This document shows positions 1 to 9,100 of a stretch of DNA of 10,488 nucleotides, piece by piece (positions within the stretch are counted from its first letter, which is position 1; every line of letters starts with the position of its first letter). Source of the stretch: Baffinella frigidus (taxonomy: Eukaryota > Cryptophyceae > Cryptomonadales > Baffinellaceae); the NCBI GenBank assembly GCA_026770585.1, contig MU646547.1, positions 150,105 through 160,592 of the forward strand, in the 5' to 3' direction. The position numbers and the translations under genes are program-made. Under the pieces are notes generated by a model. It made no database searches. It worked only from the letters and a program-made list of their open reading frames with translations, and was not told the DNA's origin.

Positions 1-67
1 TGGGGTTTGGGGTTTGGGGTTTGGGTTTGGGGGTTTGAAGTCTGGGGTTTGGGGCTTCGGGTTTAGG
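1..67. repeat. Telomere-like repeat, TTTGGGG variant
   Basis: Runs of GGGGTTT and variants at the window start, continuing from outside. On the minus strand this begins intron 16 directly after the exon 16 donor. Confidence 0.9.
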
Positions 68-70
68 CAC

Positions 71-199
71 CTTCTTCTGAGTGTCTGGCCGCCAGTAGAA
101 CCGCACGAAGTGCATCAGAAGATACGGAGGAAGTTTCGAGATCTTGCCCGTGACTGTGTAGTTCGCCTCCCGTCCGAGGGTTTGTGAAGTTTTCTCAAC
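71..199 (-). CDS. USP14: Exon 16: KISKLPPYLLMHFVRF segment of the USP domain
   Basis: A 129-nt, 43-codon phase-0 exon with acceptor GATAG|G and donor AAG|GTGCCT. It reads VEKTSQTLGREANYTVTG then KISKLPPYLLMHFVRFYW. The family pattern (I-S-x-L-P-x-Y-L then V-R-F followed by an aromatic) is characteristic of USP14/Ubp6. The gene continues beyond position 1 with the lysine-rich segment and His box, not in this window. Confidence 0.93.
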
Positions 200-3100
200 C
201 TATCGGGGCCACGGCAGGTCGTCACTCGGAATTTCAGGACGCAACGGTTCGTTTCGTGGTACTAAATGGTCCGTAGCCACCCTGCCAAGTCGCGACGGTT
301 CGTCGGTTCCACGTCCGGTCCGAATGCAAAATTACCGGATCCGGGTACAAAGTTTTAAAAAGACTTGTACACTGAAATTCCGAGTCATGACCTGGCGTGG
401 TTAGGGAGGGTTCAGTATCAGCAGGTCCGGCGAGAGTTTCAAGATTTTGCCTGTGACTGTGTAGTTCCCTCACGCCCCAGGGTTGGGGATGTCTTCACGT
501 GTAAGGGTTTAGGGTGGGAGGTTTGGGGTTCGGGGTGTTCAGTAGAAAAAAGGGTTTTTTTTTTATCGCGTTGAGAATCCACTCTGTTTCCCCATTAATG
601 CGGAGGGGGGGGGGGCGCAGCCCCCCTGGTTTTAGGGTATAGGATTTAGGGGTTAGAGGGTTAGAGGGAGGGTGGGGGAGAGAGAGCGCGAGAGAGAGGG
701 AGAGAGAGGGACAGAGAGGGAGTTTGGGGTTCACCGTGGTGCAAAGGGTGTTCTTGATAGCGTCGTGGATCCACTTAGTCTTCCCGTCGATATGCAGAGG
801 GAGGCGGAGCATCCTCTCGACGTCGATGGTCTCCTCCTCGTTCTTGTTGTCCGTGCACCTGATCGTGCTCTCCACCTGCAAGACTCAGGCAAACGAGTCA
901 TTAAACTAAATTGAATCCCCGGGAACTGGACATGCCATGGAAATTGGGTGGAAATTACTGGAATTTCCTTAAAAACCTAGCCGTAATATCCAGTCCCTGA
1001 GCATTTAATTTAAGTACTCGGCGGGATGAGATTGAAAGGGCAGGCGGAGCATGCGCTCGCTCTAGAGCGAGTTTTACTAAGCGATGCTCCCTCTAGAGCG
1101 AGTTTTACTACGGCATGCCCCCCCCCCCTTCCCCCCCCCGAGGAGGTCTCCTCCTCGTTCTTGTTGTCCGTGCACTTGATCGTGCTCTCCACCTGCGGTA
1201 TTGAGACCAATTAGGTTTCGACCTGTGTTTGAACCCGAACAGTGTTCGATCTGCGGTTGAAAACACCCCCAGCACGGACCTTTGCGAAATGGACCAAACC
1301 GAGGATGTAACTTGCGTTATTTCCTTCGAGGGGTCGGTTGAAAACGACCGACTGTCCGAAGTAAATGGCCCAGGTTACAATCTCAAGTTGGTCCACATTG
1401 GATGCGCCATCGGACACCGGCCGCTTCACTTTACTATTGTGTCACTCAACTCAAGGCTTAAGGGCCTATCTACGACCTGTATCGAGAGTAATAAAGAAGA
1501 AGAAGAAGAGAAGCGTCACCCGACGTATTCGAGCAGCGCCTATCGACACGCGACTCTCCCGCTCTGCCTAAGTAAAACTGGGCTCGCCATAAAAAAAATT
1601 GACAGCATGCATGAAATTCAGTACCAAAGGGCGACTAGAAGCTGTTATGGCGAACCCATCTCCAAAAACAAACGGGAGGTAAGAGCGCTGCTCACCGAGA
1701 CAAAAGTCGAGAGCGGGACGTCTCAAAGCAAAAGTGGAACCTCTGTTAACTTTAGTCACAGTGGAAAACAGGAAGGAGAGGGACACGACCTCGATCTCGA
1801 AGAGTTTGTGCACTTTGCTCTCACGCGCCGCATTGTGTGTGGCAAGGCAGCGCGCGAGCCCAACACCTATCCTCCTGTCGACTAAGGGGATTGGGGATCG
1901 CTTGGAGTGAGTGGGGAAGGAAGCAGACCTCGAGCTCGAAGAGTTTGTGCACTTTGCTCTCGCCCGCCCCGTCCCTCAGCACCGCCCTGGGTAGTGTTTC
2001 GGGTTGAGGGTTCGAAGTTTAGGGTGTCGGGTTTGGAGGGTTAGGGTTTACCGCCTGCAATCGCGCCAGGTTGCGAGCCCCTCGGGTTTGGGGTTCATGG
2101 GTTAGGGTTGAGGGGTGAGTTGACTTCTTCCCGGAAGTCCTTCAGCACCGCCCTGCGTGGTGTTTTGGGGTTGAGGGTTTTAGGTCCAGAGTTCAGGGTG
2201 AATGGTTTAGGGTTTAGGGTGTAGGATTTTTTCCCCTCGGCACACCCTGCCATCGCGCAAGGTTGCGAGACCCTCAGGTTTGGGGGTTAGGATTTAGGGT
2301 TTAGGTTTGAGGGGTGTCGGGGAGGGATTGGCGTCTACCCGAACGATTGGAGGATGGCCGACAAGATCACACAGCGGGCTACGAAGGGAAAATCTGGCCA
2401 AATCTCAGCCAGTTTCCAGTACTTTATCCGTAGGAACCCCCCTATGTCCCTACGGATTGCCCACCACAGGGTTGTGGGGCTTATCGCTTATGGTTTATTC
2501 GAAATCCCTTCGAAGTCCGCTGTGTAGTCTACAAGCTCTCTCGCCCTGACAGACTATCCTTAAGTTGACGCCTTGATAGACTATCCTTAAGTTGACGATC
2601 TGGTTCCGTGGTACAAATCCGTCAACTTTGGAGTGTGGAAGAGCCCGGGGTCTACCCGAAGGTTTGGAGGATGGCCGTCAAGAACTCCTCGGCGTCCTGC
2701 TGCATCGGCCCTGGTTTGGAGTTGAGGGTTTTGGGTTCAGGGTTTTGGGTTCAGGGTTTAGGGTTTAGGGTTTAGGGTTTAAGGATGAGGGTTCAGGGTT
2801 TGGGGTTAGGGTTCAGGGTTTAGGGTTTAAACCCTGAAAACAGCGTCGCTGTGAGTACCGACGGGTCTAAGGTGTAACCCCTAAAACCCCTTCTTCAGAG
2901 CAAGGGAAATGGTCTTCGAGGGTAAGGATTCTCGTACCGCACATGTCCAATTCCGCGAAAAGAAGATTTTAGGGTTCAGGGTTAACACGGGTATACATAA
3001 CAAGGGGTAGCGTAGGGTGTTGGGAGAGCGTACCACCCATGCCCATTTCCGAGTCAGCCCTTCTTCAGAACAAAGATAAGGGTTTTCAGAGTTTCGGATT

Positions 3101-6100
3101 CGCGGTTTAGAGTTTCGGGTTCTCGTACCGCCCATGCCCATTTCCGCGAAAAGAAGATTATAAGGTTCAGAATTAACAAAGGTACATATAACAAGGGCAG
3201 TTGAGGGTTCTGGGTTCTCGTACCGCCCATGCCCATTTCCGCAAACTGCGGGAACAGCTGGCGGAGGTTAACAAGGGTATATGGTGTAGGTTTGGGGTTA
3301 ACAAGGGTGAGGGTTTAGGGTTTAGGTTAACACGGGTACACACCCAGGAGAAGGGTTTCCAGGGTGTCGGGTTCGCGTACTTCAAATGCCAATTTCCGAG
3401 TAAAGAAGAAGGGTTTTCAAGGTTTCGGGTTCTCAGTTCAGGGTGTCGGGTTCTCTTACCGCCCTTGCCCATTTCCACGAACAGAATTATACGATTCATA
3501 ATTAAAAAAGGTACATATAACAAGGGCAGTTGAGGGTTTTGGGTTCTCGTACCGCCCATGCCCATTTCTGCGAATTGCGGGTACAGCTGCCGGAGGTGGT
3601 GCGTGAACGTGTACGGCCGCACCTTGTTTTGGGTTTGGGGTTTGAGGTGGGGGGTGTGGGGTTTGGGGTGTGGGGTGTGGGGTGTGGGGTGTGCAGTGTG
3701 GGTTTGGGTTGGGGTTTGGGGTTTGGGGTTTAGGGTTTGGGACGCACCTTGTGGTGCTCCATGGGCTTGTGCCCGAGCGTCCTGCTTCGAGTTTCGCAGT
3801 TAGGGGTTAGGGGTTAGGGGTTAGGGTGTGGGTTATAGGGTTTGAGGTTTGGGGTTTAGGATTTAGGGTTTAGGGTGTATGGTTTATGGTTTATGGTTTA
3901 GGGTTTAGGCTTTAGGGTTTTGGGTTTAGGGTTTAGGGTTTATGGTTGATGGTTGAGGGTTGAGTGCTTAGGGTTTAGGGTTTAGGGTTTAGGGTTTAGG
4001 GTAAGCGACCTGAACAGCTTCTTCGCGGCGTGCATGATGTTCTCCTGACGATCATTGAATGACAACGGATCAACCCTCAACCCTCGAACCTAAACTATCA
4101 ACAAGCAACCCTAACCAAGAGTCGTTCGTGGTCTCGTGACCTGATCCGACCTCATAAACCCTAAACCTCAACCCTCAACCCCAAACCCCAATCATAACCC
4201 CACACCCTAAATGACCTGAACAGCTTCTTCGCAGCGTGAACGACGTTCTCCTGGCGATCGTCGAACGACAGAGGATCGCGCGGTTGGAACCACGCCACGT
4301 CCCACATCAGCTCCGGCACGCAGCGCATCATCTGCCGCGTGTATTTATGATTCAGATACCCAATCTCGAAGCTTCTGGAAGCTTCCCGATCCTTCTCGAA
4401 ACAGGATAGGATTCGCGAGGTTAGAACCAGGCCACGCCCCACATCAGCTCCGGCACACACCTCATCATCTGCGCGGTCGTGGTACAGATTATGGCGTGGG
4501 TCTCGGCGGATTTGTACCAGGGGTGACCAGTTTCGTGCGTCGTGTACATATTATTCAGATGCGATCTGCCCAATCTCGAAGCTTCGCGAAGCTTCTCGAA
4601 GCATCTGTCCGTAAGGTACACCTCAAACCAGGATTCTAGCGGTTGGAACCAGGTCACGTCCCACATCAGAGAAAGTACACGACCGGGGGAAGCGAGCACC
4701 TGGAGGACGGATGCGAGAGAGCGGACATCGGTGGTGCCGATGTTTTCCAGTCCAAGGGATAACGCGTAGGCAAAGGGATAACGCGTACCGGAAAGACCGG
4801 GGATACCAGGTACCAGAAAGGACAAGACCAAGGGAAAGGTTCATTATATTAATAGATGCATCGTTAACATGAAAAATGACTTCCGAATACCTGGAGGACG
4901 GAGGCCATGTAGCAGGTGTTGCCGATGTTCTTCAAGCCGTAGGGGAACTCCTGGTTCTCGCGGACACGACGAGTGATAACAGGTACCAAAAAGGACACAG
5001 CCAGGGATAACAGGCACAAGAATGGACACGATCGGGGGACAGGTCCATTATATTAATGTGTGAATTAGTAACGTAAAAAATGACTTCCGATTACCTGGAG
5101 GACGGAGGCCATGTAGCAGGTGTTGCCGATGTTCTTCAAGCCGTAGGGGAACTCCTGGTTCTCGCGCGGCCAGTCGAACAGCACCAGGAACTGCATCCGC
5201 TTCTCCCTGCCGAGAAAACGAGAATCAGCTGCAGTTCCGAGGAGGATCCCTCTCAACTCTCCCTCTTAAGTTCCGATGAGGACCCCTCTCAATTCTTCTC
5301 AGGAGGATCTCTCGTAACCTCCACGGAAATTTTGGAGCACTCTGATCTAGGCTTGAGAGTGAGGGTGGACGCCCTGATGCCAGGAGTTTCCGTGGAACAG
5401 CCCCGCCGGCAGGCTCTTGAGCGCCCGCGTGACCGCCGAAGCCAACTGTCCGAGGTGACTGCCTTGTCATGTTCCGTCGAAGTGGGGGCAGGGTGGGGCA
5501 TGTTCGGGAACTCCTGGTTCTCGAACAGCACCAGAAACTGCATCCGCTTCTCTCTGGTTTAGGTTTTAGGGTCCAGGGTTTAGTGTGGGGGGTTTGGAGA
5601 ATCACACGGTTGCCTTGAGCTCGTCAAGCGAGGCTCCAAAGCCACTATCTACGTTGGTCATCCACTATCTCTTCTGGTCATTCACTATCTATGTTGGTGC
5701 TCCACTATCTATACCAAAATCCCGGTTCTCGCGCGGCCAGTCGACCAGCACTAGAAACTGCATCTGCTTCTCCCTGCGGAGGCCACGCCAGGTCATCACG
5801 TGGGGATTTCAAACGCAACCTGATGCGCTAAAAGTGTTGACGTACCTTATCCTGGCACAGATTCATACTATTGCGCCGGAGTTTACTACACGCGGTTTCG
5901 ACTTTTGGCGTGTTTCCCGGGTGAGAATCAACTTTACTCGTAGATGGTGTAGTAAAATGAAATCCCTCTCCTGACCTGGTGTGGACACAGGGAGTTTGAG
6001 GTCCAAGTCAGGTCATGAAGTTACCGCGTGACCAAACACGCACCGCTTCGGCTGGCCCGGTTCCTAAGCGAACGAGCACCGGTTGGTTTGCTGCAGTTCC

Positions 6101-9100
6101 GAGGCGGGTCCTTCTTAGCGCTCATGGACTTTTGGATCACTGTACGCTAGGCGTGAGCGTAGATAAAATGAGGAGAGGAAGTAACCTGTTGGTCTTCGGG
6201 TGAGGAAATAACCTGCTGGTTCTCAGGAGAAAGAAGAAGAGGAAATGTCCTGTTGGTTCTTAGTAGAAAGAGGAAGAGGGAATGACCTGCTGATTCGTAG
6301 CCAAAAAGAGGACAGGAACCAACATGTTGGTTCGTATCTAAAATGAGGAGAGGAAACAGCCTGTTGGTTGGTAGCAAAAAAAAGGAAAAGGAAATAGCCT
6401 GTTGGTTCGCAGGCGTCGCAGCGCGTGGATCACCCTCCTCCTGTTCTCGATCTGCGGTGAAGATTTAGGGTTTGGGGTTTGGGGTTTGGGGTTTGGGGTT
6501 TGGGGTTTGGGGTTTGGGGTTGAGGGTTTAGGGGTTGGGGGTTAGGGTTTGAGGTCTGGGGTTTGGGGTTTAGGATTTGGGGTGTAGGATTTAGGGTTTA
6601 GGGTTTAGGGTTTAGGGTTTAGGGTTTGAGGTTTGGGGTTTAGGATTCGGGGTGTAGGGTTCGGGGTTTAGGGTTGAGGGTTTGGGGGTTGGGGTTTGGG
6701 GTTGGGGGTTGGGGGTTGGGGTTTTGGGGTGTGGGGCTTAGGGTTTGGGGTTTAGGATTTAGGGTCGAGGGTTCCGACTGAAGGGGTTAGGGTGCAGGGT
6801 TTAGGGTTCAGGGTTTAGGGTTTAGGGTTTAGGGTTTAGGGATTAGGGTTTAGGGTTTAGGATTTAGGATTTAGGGTTAATGATTTAGGTTTTAGGGGAC
6901 GCCATCAGCGACGTGGTTCTTGTGAACGCTACCACACCTTTTGCCCGACACGCACGGGCGTGGCAACCCGGCAGGGTGGCGCATAGGAGCACGGAGCAAA
7001 AGAACAGGGAGAGGGGGGGTCGGACATCAGCGACGTAGTTCTTGTGGTACTTGTGCAACCCCGCATCCTGCAGGTCACGCACAACCTGCCACCCAGGGGT
7101 TGGGGTTTAGCGTTAGAGAGAGAGAAAATTATGCGAGAGAGAGAGAAAAAATTATGAATTACTACCACCAACATAAATAGACCCTGTTACGATAGTTACA
7201 AGGAGGGGGGGGAGACATCGGGGCCATGCCATAGTTCCATATCCCAGTGCTCCTGGTTCGGTTCATCGTCTCAACGCCCGACCTACGATACTATTTCGCA
7301 CCGCGTCCATCCCAAGCATGTCCGGTACAAATTCCCGTATTCTAAACCCTACACATACGAAATGGCTCCAATTCCAAGCCAAAATTGGAGATATAATATA
7401 TTAGGTGACGGGAATAAGTCGCGGAGCAATCAGGGTTTAGGGTTTATTTAGGGTTTAGGGTTTAGGGTTTAGGGATTGGGGTTTGGGGCGAGACATCGGG
7501 GTCGTGCCACAGCTCCCGATCCCAGTAATGCCTGTACGGTTCCTTCGTCTCGAATCCTGACCTGGTTTCGGGTTTCGGGTTTGAGGTTTGGGGTTTGGGG
7601 TTTGGGGTTTGGGGTTAAGGGTTTAGGGTGAAGGTCCACGACTCTCTGGTGCAGGGGGGTCATGGCTCTCTAGTGCTGACGGCTGATGGTTCGGAGCTCA
7701 CGGTTTAGGGTGCAGGGGTTACTTGCCCCAGTCGCTGTCAGAGTAGAACTCGTCCCACTATTTGGCGTCTTAGGGTTCAGGGTTTAGGTTTTGGGTTTTG
7801 GGCCTACGAGGTGTGCAAGCTAAATTGGACCCCTCTTTGAACGAGAAAAGGATTTGGAAGACGAAATAATTTGACCCAAGTCCTTCAGGTCGTTTTGAAG
7901 ACGAGCTCGCGCTGAGCACTCTGATCTAAAAATCACCGAACATAGTTAACGAGTGTTTGAACTAAGACCCGTTGAAAACCGGCCCTTTTACAGCTGCCGA
8001 AACATTCTCTCGAGAATTCGGGCCCTTTCTTACCACACATTCCCCGTACAATTTGATCTCGATTTTAGTCTACTGTCAACTCGCGGCTGAATTGCTCTGC
8101 GAAATCGTGTAGTAAAGAAGGAAATCGATCAAGGCAAAAAACGTTGTTTCCAGCGAGCTTTTGAGTTTTTAACGGCATTGTAAAAAACTCACGTGGCACA
8201 AATGAAATCGTTTGTGGGGTAAAAAAGGGTCCGAATTTTCGAAAGGGACCGAATTATCGTACACACCTCGTAGGGTTGAGGGTTGAGGGTTTAGGGTGCC
8301 GGGTTTAGGGTTTAGGGTTTAGGGTTTAAGTTTTAGGGTTTAGGGTTTCAGCTTTCCGGTCCCGTCAAGCGCATACTAGGGTTTAGAGTTGAGGGTGTTG
8401 GGGTTACTTGTCCCAGTCGCTGTCAGAGTAGAATTCGTCGCGCCAGTTGGCGTCTGGCTTCCTATCCAGAGATTCCAGGTCGATTTCCTGCTTGCCGTTT
8501 CGGGTTTAGGGTTTGTTTGCTGGGCGTTTCGGGTTTCGGGTTCAGGGTATAGGATTTATTGTTTAGGGTTGAAGGCTTGAATGTTCAGGGTTTAGGGCTT
8601 AGGGTGGAGGGTGGAGGGTGGAGGGTGGAGGGTTCAGGGTTGAGATGAGAGCCTGGGTTTGTGGTTGAGATGAGAGCCAGGGTTCAGGGTTTGAGCGCAT
8701 GTTCGGGTGACCTTGTCAAGTTTCTTGCTGAAGATTCTGTACTGCCTGTCACGATCGATCGCCTCCTGTCTCGCCCTGGTTTGGGGTGTAGGGTTTAGGG
8801 TTTGGGGTTTAGGTTTAGGGTGTAGGGTGTAGGGTGTAGGGTGTAGAGTCGAGGGAGGGTTGGTGTTTAGAGTGTAGGGTTTAGGATTTAGGGTTTGGGG
8901 TTTGGGGTTTGGGGTTTGGGGTTTAGGGTTCAGGGCTTAAGGTTTAGGGTTTAGGGTTTAGGGTTTCGGGCTTAAGGTTCAGGGTTTAGGGTTTAGGGTT
9001 TAGGGTTGAGGGTTGAGGGTTGAGGGTTTGGGGTTTAGGGTTTAGATTCCGAGCACCCCGATTATACGACGTTTTGTACAAGCGTGATGTTTGTATAAAA

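Noticed and set aside
495-881. One continuous minus-strand gene of 128 codons
   Set aside because: It reads through from exon 15 across a GA-rich intron segment into a partial exon copy. The exon ends at the GT donor at 734-733.
1229-1885. 218-codon plus-strand open frame
   Set aside because: It starts at TTG, resembles no family I know, crosses the hairpin at 1291-1394 and is antisense to the exon 14 copy at 1790-1826. It is best explained as an intron and echo shadow.
2930-3560. CRISPR-like array, from regular ~95-bp spacing
   Set aside because: The repeated unit is an exon end plus intron sequence, spacings vary, there are no unique spacers of constant length and no cas genes; the genome is eukaryotic.
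3530-3803. Glycine/valine-rich open frames such as GVWGLGFGVWG
   Set aside because: These are translations of TTTGGGG-type repeats, not proteins.
4421-4831. One continuous minus-strand gene of 136 codons
   Set aside because: It is a chain of decayed Cys-box and exon 10 copies that happens to stay open and ends at a nonsense codon in the exon 10 copy.
6941-7010. Possible extra exon between exon 7 and its copy
   Set aside because: No family match and no phase-compatible pair of splice sites was found.
5335-7929. Shared 15-mer GAGCACTCTGATCTA at about 5335 and 7914
   Set aside because: No extended similarity on either side; too short to call a repeat family.
8404-8487. A protein C-terminus ending DSDWDK then TAA
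   Set aside because: The TAA lies within CAA|GTAACC, a donor that joins exon 6 in frame and is conserved in the copy at 7723. I treat it as splice site, not stop.
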